Source of the DNA: Fervidobacterium pennivorans DSM 9078
GTDB lineage: Bacteria > Thermotogota > Thermotogae > Thermotogales > Fervidobacteriaceae
Direction of reading: 5' to 3'
Assembly (NCBI RefSeq): GCF_000235405.2
Contig: NC_017095.1
Span: 1,699,501-1,763,500 of the forward strand
DNA length: 64,000 nt
The position numbers and the translations under genes are program-made. Numbering within the stretch: position 1 is the stretch's first letter; every line of letters starts with the position of its first letter. Below the pieces are notes generated by a model. That model was not told the DNA's origin. It did no database searches and was given only the letters and a program-made list of their open reading frames with translations. Positions 8,866-18,600 of this stretch are shown here, piece after piece.

Positions 8866-9144
8866 TTAGAACTCGACATGGAAATCTTTGTAATCTTGTG
8901 GAGGCAAGATTTCTTCGTCGTAATCGGTGATAGAACTCCAACCGTTCCCTTCCATGACCCTTTTGAAAAGTTCAGTTAGTTGCTCCGAATTTCCTCCAGC
9001 AACGATTGTTACACTCCCATCCATTTCATTCTTCACGTAACCTTTAACACCTATTGCACGTGCCACGTTCTTAACGAAATGTCTGAATCCCACACCCTGG
9101 ACAATACCACGAACATTCCACTTTTTCCAAATGGTGCCTTCCAT
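8866..9144 (-). CDS. acyP: Acylphosphatase
   Basis: Small enzyme hydrolysing acyl phosphates. The family signature GIVQGVGFRHFVKNVA holds the catalytic Arg, and VKGYVKNEMDGSVTIVAGG holds the catalytic Asn. The start is set at the ATG at 9144 because the AGGTGG site lies about ten bases in front; a GTG at 9153 is too close to that site. The protein has 92 residues, normal for the family. It heads the minus-strand acyP-purA-Mut7C group. Confidence 0.93.
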   Translation of the reverse strand: MEGTIWKKWNVRGIVQGVGFRHFVKNVARAIGVKGYVKNEMDGSVTIVAGGNSEQLTELFKRVMEGNGWSSITDYDEEILPPQDYKDFHVEF

Positions 9145-9239
9145 AACTTTCACACCACCTTTGGTCCATTTTCCTTCAAGGTTTTATAGTTTTTCCAAAA
9201 CACGCTTTTTTTATAACACAATTTTTTGAAAATTCAATC

Positions 9240-9267
9240 TTGAAATATCGAAGTTTTTGTGTATAAT
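9240..9267 (+). promoter_or_regulatory. Promoter of the methionine operon leader
   Basis: TTGAAA (9240-9245) and a perfect TATAAT (9262-9267) are separated by 16 bp. Transcription would start near 9274, about 50 bp before the leader peptide. Confidence 0.75.
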
Positions 9268-9322
9268 TCTTGCCAAAGGGAACATCAATCAAAAAGTAGT
9301 AAGAAGGAGTAATTTAAAGCTT

Positions 9323-9433
9323 ATGAAAGAAATCAAAAGGGCGAAAGTTTTAATAGTTGATGAATACCAGAGCAAACAAATAAGCATGATGGCTATGATG
9401 ATGTGGCGTACCGACCGTCCGGTATGCCCTTAG
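9323..9433 (+). CDS. Met-rich attenuation leader peptide
   Basis: A 36-codon reading frame behind an AAGGAG (9304-9309; spacing 13, rather long) and before aspartokinase. It starts MKEIKRAKVLIVDEY. Its striking part is QISMMAMMMWRT: five ATG codons within six (9386-9403), flanked by an Ile and a Thr codon, all aspartate-family amino acids. The frame runs into the first of three overlapping RNA hairpins and ends at TAG 9431-9433. This is the classical layout of a ribosome-stalling leader, here sensing charged methionine tRNA. The peptide itself probably has no function. The call is inference from sequence, but structure, codons and downstream genes agree. Confidence 0.8.
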   Translation: MKEIKRAKVLIVDEYQSKQISMMAMMMWRTDRPVCP

Positions 9434-9486
9434 TTTGTTGGAAAGCAAAAGGACGGTCGGGTGAGAAAATCACCCGACCTTTTTTT
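9406..9486 (+). promoter_or_regulatory. Transcription attenuator with exclusive hairpins
   Basis: Three alternative stems are visible. The pause stem pairs GCGTACCG (9406-9413) with CGGTATGC (9420-9427). The antiterminator pairs CCGACCGTCC (9411-9420) with GGACGGTCGG (9451-9460), ten perfect pairs. The terminator pairs GGTCGGGTGA (9455-9464) with TCACCCGACC (9470-9479). The antiterminator shares bases with both other stems, so forming it blocks both. A ribosome stalled on the Met codons would cover the left arm of the pause stem and favour read-through; free translation would favour termination. Confidence 0.82.
9455..9486 (+). terminator. Rho-independent attenuator terminator
   Basis: Perfect 10-bp GC-rich stem, loop GAAAA, followed by seven T (9480-9486). 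It lies 35 bp before the aspartokinase start codon, so it must act as a conditional terminator. Confidence 0.92.
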
Positions 9487-9520
9487 ATATCCAAAGAAAA
9501 GTTTTACAGGAGGTGATACC

Positions 9521-10921
9521 GTGAGCAAAATGGGTAGTTTTATTGTAGTTAAGTTCGGTGGTTCGAACTTCAAAAACTTTCAAGGCTACTGCGAAGTAAT
9601 AGCAAAAATTAAAGAAATACTCGAGTTTGAGAAGGAGAAAACGTTAGTGTTGGTTGTGAGTGCTGCTTATGGTATTACCGATAGATTGTTTAACGCGGTT
9701 AACAACTTTCAAAACATTGATGTTCGAACATTTTTGCGTGAACTTTACGATTTGCACTCTTCACTATTATCAATGAGTAATGATGGAAATTCGCATCAAA
9801 TAACAGAAGAGCTTAAGGATTTGGAAAACAAAGTCTTTGAACTAGAGAAAATATTCGATGCGGTTAAATTACTTCACAAGGTGCCTGATTTTGCAAAAGA
9901 TTTAATCATAAGCTATGGCGAACGTCTTAACGCATATGTGTTGCAAAAATTACTGCAAAAGGAAGGTCTTGATTTTGAACTTAAGATGCCGGAGGAGTGG
10001 ATAATAACCGATGGAAAATTTGGAAATGCATCTGTGCTCCTTGAACCCACAAAACACTTGATTGAGAAACGCTTGAATGATTGGAAAAACAATCATTCCA
10101 TAGTTCCTGGGTTTTATGGTGTATCGAAAGATGGTGATGTAACTCTCTTGGGACGTGGTGGGAGTGATTACACAGCCACTGTTTTGGCATATGCTTTAGA
10201 TGCAAATTATGTTGTACTTTTCAAAGATGTCAACGGTTTTCTTAGCGGTGACCCGAAAATTGTTGAAAATCCAATATTGCTTGAAAAACTCAGTTACGAT
10301 GAACTTGAGGAGCTCTCATATTTTGGTGCGAAGATTGTCCATTCAAATGCAGTGGAACCACTTAAGAACCGTTCAATACCATTGTATGTGTGCAGTTTTT
10401 CAGGAAATTTCAATCTCAGCAAATGCACGGTAGTTTCAAATGAAAAACATCGTTCTGAGAGGTGTGTGAAGAGTGTTTCGTTTACGGATGATGTAGCAAT
10501 TGTTCAGTTCTTTGGGGCAAATTTGGGACGGGTTCCAGGTGTATTGGGTGAGATTTCAAAAAGTATGGCACAATTTGGTTTAAATATTAAGTTCGTTATC
10601 ACATCCCAGACAGCGATAAATCTAATAGTTTCTAAAAAAGACCTCCCGGAAGTTATGAGAGTTGCTGAAACGCTTAGGCTTAGAGAAATAGAGAAAATTT
10701 CATACAGAACAGATAAGGCGCTTGTGGCAGTTGTAGGTTACGGTTTACTCGATACACATGGTATAGCAGCTAAAGTTTTTGGTGCGCTATCCAAAGGTGA
10801 GATAAACGTTGATATGATTTCCGCAGGTGCTTCGGAAGTTTCGATGTATTTCTTAGTTGATGCTCAGAACGTAAAAGACGCAGTTAGGATGGTCCACAAT
10901 GAACTTTTTGGTGAGGATTAA
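9521..10921 (+). CDS. lysC: Aspartokinase, monofunctional
   Basis: Phosphorylates aspartate, the entry step to Met, Thr, Ile and Lys. The N-terminal kinase domain begins VVKFGGSN (more often KFGGTS in the family) and has VVSAAYGITDRL, SYGERLNAYVL, LLGRGGSDYTA and DVNGFLSGDP. Two ACT domains follow (from about residues 335 and 405), so feedback control by an end product is likely. I chose the GTG at 9521 because AGGAGGTGAT lies just in front; this gives 466 residues. It is the first gene behind the Met attenuator. Confidence 0.93.
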   Translation: MSKMGSFIVVKFGGSNFKNFQGYCEVIAKIKEILEFEKEKTLVLVVSAAYGITDRLFNAVNNFQNIDVRTFLRELYDLHSSLLSMSNDGNSHQITEELKDLENKVFELEKIFDAVKLLHKVPDFAKDLIISYGERLNAYVLQKLLQKEGLDFELKMPEEWIITDGKFGNASVLLEPTKHLIEKRLNDWKNNHSIVPGFYGVSKDGDVTLLGRGGSDYTATVLAYALDANYVVLFKDVNGFLSGDPKIVENPILLEKLSYDELEELSYFGAKIVHSNAVEPLKNRSIPLYVCSFSGNFNLSKCTVVSNEKHRSERCVKSVSFTDDVAIVQFFGANLGRVPGVLGEISKSMAQFGLNIKFVITSQTAINLIVSKKDLPEVMRVAETLRLREIEKISYRTDKALVAVVGYGLLDTHGIAAKVFGALSKGEINVDMISAGASEVSMYFLVDAQNVKDAVRMVHNELFGED

Positions 10922-10942
10922 ACAAAGCGAAGAAAGGGGGAG

Positions 10943-12364
10943 ATGAAGTTGGAAAACTTAAGAAGCATAGAGGAAATCAACAAGAAAATTGCCAGGGGAG
11001 AAGCGGTTGTTCTTACAGCTGAAGAAGTTGTAAAACTCGCTAAAGAAGAAGGTATCAAGAAAGTTGCAAAAAAAGTTGATGTCGTGACCACAGGAACATT
11101 TGCTCCTATGTGCTCCAGTGGGGCGTTTATAAACTTTGGTCACACGATGCCCCCTATGAGAATGGAAAAGATAAAGCTTGCTGGTGTTGAGGTTTACGGC
11201 GGACTAGCTGCTGTCGATGGATACATTGGTGCAACGCAAGAATCAGAGTTCGACAAAACGTTTGGTGGCGGGCACGTTATAGAGATGCTCATAAGAGGGG
11301 AAAACCTCTTGCTTGAAGCTTACGGAAAAGGTACAGATTGCTATCCGGGGAAGTATTTCAGAGGATATATCAACAAGGATATGATAAACGATTTCTTCCT
11401 ATTCAATCCACGAAACGCTTATCAAAACTACGCTGCAGCTACAAATAGTTCTGATAAGACACTTTATACCTACATGGGTAAGTTGTTGCCAAATTACGGC
11501 AATGTGAATTATTCAACATCGGGAGAGCTCAGTCCGTTACTTAAAGACCCGAAAATGTTAACGATAGGTATTGGGACAAGAATATTCCTCGGAGGTGCGG
11601 TCGGATACGTTGCTTGGTATGGAACGCAGTTCAGAACGCAAGTAAAGGAAAGCGAACATGGTGTTCCTCTTGTTCCTGCACGCACGCTTGCACTGATTGG
11701 TGATGCTAAGAAAATGGAACCAAAATTTGTAAAAGGAGCATACTTTAAAAACTACGGAGTGACACTATTTGTTGGTGTTGGTGTCCCGATACCAATCTTA
11801 AACGAAGAAATAGCCTACTATGTAAGTCTTTCTAACGAAGAGCTCTACACAGAGATAAAAGATTATTCTAATCTGGAAAGACCTACTGTTGGTGTGGTAA
11901 GTTACGCACAACTAAAGTCAGGTAAGGTTGAAATAAACGGTAAAAAGGTAAGAACCACATCACTTTCGAGTTTAGAAAAAGCCAGAGAGATAGCCCATAT
12001 TCTCAAAAAATGGATACTAACAGGCAACTTCTTTTTGACGAGTCCATCGGTAATGCTTGATGAAGAACGAATGCTGAAAAACCTTTCAAAAGTTGAGCAG
12101 ATTGTTCCTCACTTGGAAAATGAGAAAGTCGAATATGTTAAGGGTGTGTTTAATCCAAAAGATAAACTGAACGAACACAAAGAATGTGTCAATTGTGGTG
12201 CCTGTGTTTCGGTATGTAACCAAGAAGCACTATATTGGGATGGAGATAAGGTGAAATTTGATGAGTCAAAGTGCGTATATTGTATGTTGTGTACCGATAC
12301 ATGTCCTGTTGGACTGAAATTACCGGATGAAAAGTCAGAGACAAAATTTGAAATGCCTTATTGA
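10943..12364 (+). CDS. DUF39 homocysteine biosynthesis protein with ferredoxin domain
   Basis: The N-terminal 390 residues match DUF39 (COG1900): EINKKIARGEAVVLTAEE, the TGTFAPMCSSGAF segment, GGLAAVDGYIGATQ and GIGTRIFLGGAVGYVAW. The C-terminus carries two [4Fe-4S] motifs, CVNCGACVSVC and CVYCMLCTDTC. In Methanosarcina acetivorans COG1900 with a ferredoxin partner and COG2122 is needed to make homocysteine from aspartate semialdehyde and sulfide; here ferredoxin is fused and COG2122 is the next gene. The ATG at 10943 follows GGGGGAG very closely, so the TTG at 10949 may be the real start. It lies 21 bp after lysC. Confidence 0.87.
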   Translation: MKLENLRSIEEINKKIARGEAVVLTAEEVVKLAKEEGIKKVAKKVDVVTTGTFAPMCSSGAFINFGHTMPPMRMEKIKLAGVEVYGGLAAVDGYIGATQESEFDKTFGGGHVIEMLIRGENLLLEAYGKGTDCYPGKYFRGYINKDMINDFFLFNPRNAYQNYAAATNSSDKTLYTYMGKLLPNYGNVNYSTSGELSPLLKDPKMLTIGIGTRIFLGGAVGYVAWYGTQFRTQVKESEHGVPLVPARTLALIGDAKKMEPKFVKGAYFKNYGVTLFVGVGVPIPILNEEIAYYVSLSNEELYTEIKDYSNLERPTVGVVSYAQLKSGKVEINGKKVRTTSLSSLEKAREIAHILKKWILTGNFFLTSPSVMLDEERMLKNLSKVEQIVPHLENEKVEYVKGVFNPKDKLNEHKECVNCGACVSVCNQEALYWDGDKVKFDESKCVYCMLCTDTCPVGLKLPDEKSETKFEMPY

Positions 12365-12392
12365 TGAGTTGAAATCTTGGCGAGGGATATAC

Positions 12393-13235
12393 ATGGAGTT
12401 TGAATTCGAGGGAAAAATGCGAAAGAAACACTATGGGTATGTTGGGCAAGTTGATAAATTTCAAGAAATTCAGATGAGTCAAAGGAAGCTTAGAATCGTC
12501 AAAAAGTTTTACAGAAATTACTACTCGGAAAGATTCACAAGATTTTACGTTAAATACAAATACACCGACTTAGCAATAGGTGTTGATAAATTCAACCTCC
12601 AGATGCTCGATGGAGTTTATGATTTAGTTAGGAACCACTACAAAGAGCTTGAAAGATTAAGAGAATTCAACAAGGAGTTCTTTGAATCTTTCAAACCTGT
12701 TGATGTTTCTCTTTTTCAACCAATAACAGATATAATCCTCGCAATGGCTGAAGCGTCTAAATTAGCAGGAGTAGGACCGATGGCTGCCGTTGCTGGAGCT
12801 TTTGCTGAATCGGTTGGAAAGTATCTGTTGAAGATACACGGAAGCAAAGAGGTTATTGTAGAAAATGGTGGTGATATTTATTTAAACGTTCGAAGTGAGG
12901 TAAGAATAGGAATTTTTGCAAATTTTGATAGTGAATTCAACAAACTCTCTATTATTTTAGGACCTGGTGAATATGGGGTATGTACTTCTTCTGGAAAAAT
13001 AGGCCATTCGGTAAGTTTTGGGAATGCCGATGCAGCTTGTGTAATAGCAAGGAGTGCAGTGATTGCTGATGCTTTCGCAACGAAATACGGGAATTTAATA
13101 AAAAGCGAGAAAGACTTTGAAAAGGTCTTGGGGCTTGTCAAGGATGATATCGATGAAAAAAGATATATATTGGGTGTATTGTTTGTTGTTAAGAATAAAC
13201 TACTTGTTTACGGAAATGTGAGACTTTCAGTTTAG
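12393..13235 (+). CDS. UPF0280 (COG2122) family protein
   Basis: ApbE-like family required, with COG1900, for homocysteine synthesis in anaerobes. Visible conserved parts are MAEASKLAGVGPMAAVAGAF, VENGGDIYL, and CTSSGKIGHSVSFGNADAAC. The start is the ATG at 12393 behind GAGGGA, 28 bp after the DUF39 gene; the protein has 280 residues. Biochemical role is unresolved in the family; a sulfur-transfer or reductive step is likely. Context in this Met operon fits well. Confidence 0.86.
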   Translation: MEFEFEGKMRKKHYGYVGQVDKFQEIQMSQRKLRIVKKFYRNYYSERFTRFYVKYKYTDLAIGVDKFNLQMLDGVYDLVRNHYKELERLREFNKEFFESFKPVDVSLFQPITDIILAMAEASKLAGVGPMAAVAGAFAESVGKYLLKIHGSKEVIVENGGDIYLNVRSEVRIGIFANFDSEFNKLSIILGPGEYGVCTSSGKIGHSVSFGNADAACVIARSAVIADAFATKYGNLIKSEKDFEKVLGLVKDDIDEKRYILGVLFVVKNKLLVYGNVRLSV

Positions 13236-13275
13236 TTTTAGTTTTGTAGATTGTAAAACTTTGGAGGTGGGGAAG

Positions 13276-14217
13276 TTGAAGGTTACGGAAATGGTCAAAG
13301 AAAGAAGGATTATATCCATAGAGATAATCCCACCAAAACGTGGCGAGGATGTTGAAAATATCTACAGAACCCTGGATAAGCTTATGAACTATGACATTTC
13401 ATTTATAAGTATTACAAGGCATCCTGTCGAAGTAGATTACATTGAATACGAAGACAAAATTGTTAAGGTTCATAAGGTCAAAAGGCCTGGAACACTTGGC
13501 TTAACTGCTGCGTTGATGAATAGATACAGAATTGATGTTGTCCCTCATCTTATTTGTGTTGGGATGAGTAAATTTGAAATGGAGGATATGTTGATAGACC
13601 TGGATATAATGGGGGTTGATAATGTTTTCGTTATACGTGGTGAAACTGCCTCAAGTGTTGAGAATTATAACAAGGGAGATTACAAGTACGCTGTTGAGCT
13701 GGTAAGACAAATAAAAGACCTGAACATGGGAAAATACCTCTACACATCAGCTAAGCCGACAAATTTTTGCGTAGGGGTGGCGGGATACCCAGAAAAGCAC
13801 TACGAATCCCCAAACCTGGAAACTGATTTGAAATTTCTCAAGCAAAAAGTAGATGCAGGAGCGGGTTATATCATCACACAAATGGTCTTCGATGCACAAG
13901 TTTATAAAGACTTCGTTGAACGTTGTCGAAGTATAGGCATAAATGTCCCAATAATTCCAGGAGTGAAACCTGTAGTAAGCAAAAGTTCAGTGTTTAACAT
14001 TCCAAAGAAATTTTTTGTGACCATACCTCAAAGGTTTGTTGAGGCAATCGATAATGCGAAGACAAAGGAAGAAGAGTTTAAAGTAGGAATACGTTTTACA
14101 GTCGAGCTTGTTGAAAAGCTTATCGAATACAGTGCTCCAGGTATACACATTTTTACAATGGGGCGTGGAGAGGAGAGCTGTGAAGTAATTAAGCATACTC
14201 AAAGCATACTCAAATGA
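13276..14217 (+). CDS. metF: Methylenetetrahydrofolate reductase
   Basis: Reduces methylene-THF to methyl-THF, the methyl donor for homocysteine methylation. The start ISIEIIPPKRGEDVENIY is the FAD-binding first strand of the TIM barrel. TAALMNRYRIDVVPHLIC, DNVFVIRGE, VGVAGYPEKHYE and IITQMVFDA are all typical. The TTG at 13276 lies eight bases after GGAGG and gives 313 residues. It follows UPF0280 by 40 bp and completes the methionine logic of the operon. Confidence 0.92.
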   Translation: MKVTEMVKERRIISIEIIPPKRGEDVENIYRTLDKLMNYDISFISITRHPVEVDYIEYEDKIVKVHKVKRPGTLGLTAALMNRYRIDVVPHLICVGMSKFEMEDMLIDLDIMGVDNVFVIRGETASSVENYNKGDYKYAVELVRQIKDLNMGKYLYTSAKPTNFCVGVAGYPEKHYESPNLETDLKFLKQKVDAGAGYIITQMVFDAQVYKDFVERCRSIGINVPIIPGVKPVVSKSSVFNIPKKFFVTIPQRFVEAIDNAKTKEEEFKVGIRFTVELVEKLIEYSAPGIHIFTMGRGEESCEVIKHTQSILK

Positions 14218-14309
14218 GAATGAGAAATTTTGAGAACTATCGATTGAATGAGTAAAAGTTCACTCTTGCTGTGCTTAATATGAGACAGAAAATCACAGGA
14301 TGAATTCGA

Positions 14310-15626
14310 TTGGTAAAACAATTTGTGATAGAATATTTTCAACACGTGGTTGAACAGCTGTTGATTAATGCAAGGGTGGGATGTGAATTGGCTGAGTTCG
14401 AAAAGCTTGGTAGACTTTCAAAGATTAGGCAAATAATTCGTAATGTTTTTTTTGACAACGTGAAGCTCTCTTACGGGTGCACAGAACCTGTTGCTGTTGG
14501 GTTATCTGTCGCCGTGGGGAAAGATTATCTGAAGGGTGAACTGGAAAGGTTAGAAATAGTAATGGATAGAAACACTTACAAAAACGGTTTGGAAGTTGGT
14601 ATTCCAGGAACTCATCTACACGGCTTTGAAATTGCAGCGATGCTGGCTTATTTAGTAGGTGATTCCAAACTTGGGCTCGAGGTCTTTAAAAACGTGACAA
14701 CCGAAGTGATTTCTAAAGCGTATGAGATGAAGGATAAGGTTACTGTGAAATACGAAAACGATATGCGCTTGCACATAAAAACAAAGCTTGTGGGAGAGAA
14801 CGAGGTAATTGTTGAGATAACAGATTCTCATGATAATGTTACTAGAATCGTTGTGGATGGAGATGAGATACTGAATGTACAATCGAGTGTGAATTTCAAA
14901 AAAGAAACAGCACGAAGTATCACACTGAACGAGATATTTGATTATGTGCAAAATCCTGAAGAAGATGTCTTAGAGATTGTTAGACAAGCTATCCAATACA
15001 ATGTCGAGATTTCAAGAATAGGTTTGGATACACAGGGAAATTTTGGAAGAATACTTGAAGGTATACCACGGTACGTTGCTGCTGGTGTTGACCAAAGAAT
15101 GAGTGGAGCATTATTACCTGTGATGACTGTTGCTGGCAGTGGAAACCAGGGGATTTCTTGTATAGTCCCTGTAGCAGTTGTTGCGGATGAACTTGGTGTA
15201 TCGCAAGATAAGAAAGAAAAAGCAATTTTGCTTAGTATACTTGTTACCATTTACATAAAAGCTTACACAGGGATGTTAACCCCAATATGTGGAGCTGGTA
15301 GCATAGCTTCGGCAGGTGCGGCAGCTGGTATTGTGTATCTGAAGGATGGAACAGTCGAGCAAATCAAGAACTCCATCAACAACGTACTTGCTACATTGTT
15401 TGGTATGACGTGCGATGGTGCAAAGAGAAGTTGCGCGCTAAAAGCAAGTATAGGTACTCAGATGGCATTGAACTCAGTCAAGTTGTCTTTGAACGATACA
15501 AACATACCTTGCGGAAACGGATTTGCCGCAAAAGATGTGGAAGAAACTATAAGGAGATTGGAACTTCTGACCAATTCTCTTAGAAACTTTGATGAGGATG
15601 TTATAAATTTTATAGGACATTGCTAG
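14310..15626 (+). CDS. cyuA: L-cysteine desulfidase (CyuA / UPF0597 family)
   Basis: Fe-S enzyme splitting cysteine into pyruvate, ammonia and sulfide. The family motif SYGCTEPVAVGLSVAVG is near residue 53; further cysteines for a [4Fe-4S] cluster lie in CIVPVAVVADELGV, LTPICGAGSIASAG and MTCDGAKRSCALK. Length is normal at 438. The TTG start lies behind an AGGA. It is 92 bp after metF on the same strand and would supply sulfide to the homocysteine-forming proteins. Related L-serine dehydratases share the fold, but the GCTEP motif favours this call. Confidence 0.85.
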   Translation: MVKQFVIEYFQHVVEQLLINARVGCELAEFEKLGRLSKIRQIIRNVFFDNVKLSYGCTEPVAVGLSVAVGKDYLKGELERLEIVMDRNTYKNGLEVGIPGTHLHGFEIAAMLAYLVGDSKLGLEVFKNVTTEVISKAYEMKDKVTVKYENDMRLHIKTKLVGENEVIVEITDSHDNVTRIVVDGDEILNVQSSVNFKKETARSITLNEIFDYVQNPEEDVLEIVRQAIQYNVEISRIGLDTQGNFGRILEGIPRYVAAGVDQRMSGALLPVMTVAGSGNQGISCIVPVAVVADELGVSQDKKEKAILLSILVTIYIKAYTGMLTPICGAGSIASAGAAAGIVYLKDGTVEQIKNSINNVLATLFGMTCDGAKRSCALKASIGTQMALNSVKLSLNDTNIPCGNGFAAKDVEETIRRLELLTNSLRNFDEDVINFIGHC

Positions 15627-15632
15627 TAGCTT

Positions 15633-18600
15633 TTAGCTTTTAAACCTCTCTTCAAATAGCTTTTCCACAAGTTTTATATACTCAGAAATCTTTTCAACAT
15701 GTTCCAGATAATTAAATTCAGAGTTTCTATCACGCGCAGCATATTCGATATCTTTTGCCAGTTCACCTATTTCTTCAAAACCTAGTGAACGTGCGGAACC
15801 TTTGATGCTATGGGCTTCTTGCCGTATTGTTTCAAAATCTCCCGTTGATAGTGCCATAATTATATTGTTTAGTGAGCCTTTCGAGGAGGTAAGAAATGTC
15901 TCAAGCAGTTCTTTCTCGAATTCCGGTGTCAGGTCGTATTCTTTTTCGGCTTTTTCAAGTTCTTCCCTTAGTTTGGATATATCGTCTGCAATATCTTCAG
16001 CTTGTTCTTTTTCATCAGGTTTAGCTTTTCTTTTTGTCGTTTCAAAAATTGATGATTCAACACTTTTTACAGTTTCTGGTTTTTCAGTTAAGTGACTACA
16101 GTACGTCTCAAGAATGCGAGCTATTTCTTCAACTTTTATAGGTTTGACAACGTAATCGTTCATCCCGGATGCCAAAACCTCATCTTTGATGTTTTTCATA
16201 GCGTGTGCAGTTAAGGCTACTATCGGAACATCCAGATTGAACTGCCTTATCTTTTTGGTGGCTTCTATTCCATCCATTTCTGGCATGATTATGTCCATGA
16301 AGATTAAATCATAGTTGTTCTTTAGAGCTTTTTCTACAGCCTCCTTCCCATTAGATGCAAATTCAGGTTCTATTCCGAATTTTTTGAGTATCTCTGAAAT
16401 GAGCAGTCTGTTTACTTCGTAGTCTTCAGCAACCAAAACCTTCGCTTTATACTTTTTTATTTCAGAAGTTTTCTTCGTATCTTTTGTTGTTTTGGCTACA
16501 CACTTTTTCAGTTTAAGAGTGAAGTAGAACTTGCTTCCTTTACCTTCTTTGCTTTCAACATTGATTTTTGAGCCCATAAGTTCCACTAGTTGTTTACTAA
16601 TTGACAATCCAAGTCCGGTTCCTCCGTATTTTCTGGTTATTGAAACATCAGACTGCTCAAATGGTTCAAATATTTTTTCAATCTTTTCCTTGGGAATCCC
16701 TATCCCAGTATCCTTTACTGAGAAGCTTATATATTGATATTCCTCGTCTTCCCCTACCTTTTCGATACGAACAGACACTAGCCCACCTGCAGGCGTAAAC
16801 TTGATTGCGTTGTTGATTAAATTGAACAACACCTGCTGGAGCCTGACAGGATCAAAAACTAAGCAATCTGCAATATTGTCGTCGATAAAAATATTATAGT
16901 CCAGGTTTTTCTCTCTTGCTTTTGCTTCATACAACATGAGTGAGCTTTGAAGTTCGGCTTTTAGGTTAGATTCAACAAGCTCAAGTTGTAGTCTACCACT
17001 CTCGATTTTTGCTAAGTCTAGTATATCATTTATAACTCCAAGCAAGACCTCCGTAGATTTTAGTATAGTTGATAGATATTTCCTTTGTTTCTCGTCTAAG
17101 TTTGTTTCAGCAAGCAAGTTGGCAAAACCTACAATACCGTTCAAAGGTGTTCTAATTTCATGACTCATGTTCGCCAAGAAGTTACTTTTCGCTATGCTTG
17201 CCTCTTCTGCTAATTTCCTTGCTAATATCAGCTCCTGTTCGTATCGTTTCTTTGCCTCAACGTTTGCGATTAATGAAGCTAAGAGCTTGAATATATTTTT
17301 CTCAATAGGATGCCAATCCTTATGTTCTTTAGATGCTGCACTTATAAAACCCGATACTTTGTTTTCTAATATTATTGGAGTGATAAGTGCAGCATAGTGT
17401 TCTCCGAGTATTCTTATTATCTCTTCGTTTTTTGTTTTTTCTTTTGTAATTACAAACTGTTTTCCTTGCATTAGATTTTCTAACTCTGGACCTTTTACTT
17501 TTTCTACATCGAAAGTGATTGTAGAGGTTTCATTTGGATTTTCAGAATAAACCCAAGAACTAATAGATGCAAAAGTTCCCACGTCTTTGATAAACCTGTA
17601 AACCCTTAGCCTTGAAATATTTAGCTCTTTGGCAACAAGTTCAACGGCTTTTGAAATCTCTTCATCAAGCTTTTCGATAGGAAGGTTTATGAAGTTTATA
17701 GCTAAGTTTATGATAATTTGCTGATACTTTGCAAGCTTTCTAATGACTTCCTGTGCAATTTTTTGTTTGGTGATATCTTTTTGAATAGAAAGTATACCTC
17801 TTTTCCCATTGGGTAAAGTGATGCTCGTTTCGTAGAGCTCAAGATACCTAATTTCTCCGTGCTTTCCTACGTTTCTTACTGTATGCACCAAAGTCTTTCC
17901 AGAAAGTATCTCTTGGATGTTCTTTTTAACCATTTCGACATCTTCTTTTGGTGCGAGAATTCTGACATTTTTACCTATCAGTTCTTCTTTGGTTCTTCCG
18001 TTTATTTTGCAAAATTCGGGGTTCACGTCGATGATGTTACCTTCTTCATCTTCGATAAGTATCCCAACGGGAGCAAATTCGAACAGAGTTTTGTAACGTT
18101 CATTTTCTAACATTCTTTCTTGTTCTGAGAGTTTTACATCGGTTATGTCGTGGAAGAATACAACCTTTCCTTTTTCATTACCTTTTTTATCTCTCAATGG
18201 ATTAGCCCATACCTCAAAATAACGTCCAAACCTTTTGACCACGCCTTCGCCGTGTTTTATGACTTCCAAGCATTCTTCGCTAAGGATGTTCCTGGCTGGT
18301 TGGTATAAAATATCACTTTTTCCAACTAGGTTCTTGATAAAGTTTTCGAACGTTTTGTTAGCGCTGATTATATAACCATCCTTGTCGAGAACAACTATCA
18401 AATCTTTGGATGATTCGTAAACAATATTTTTTATCTCGGACTCTAAATCAAATCCGTGTAACTTTTGTGCTTCGAATAGTATAATGATTATACTTATCAT
18501 CAACCCGAAAGGTAGCAAATCGACAGGTAGGTTGAACAAGATATAAACAGCACTTGCAGTAACAGGTATCATAACTGCAGCAAATAAGTGGATTATTGTA

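Noticed and set aside
9274-9520. SAM riboswitch or T-box before the methionine operon
   Set aside because: No SAM-I core and no T-box sequence is present. The leader frame and three alternative stems explain the region better.
9981-10205. His-rich minus-strand frame opposite aspartokinase
   Set aside because: It is a mirror frame of the well-conserved aspartokinase and has no ribosome site.
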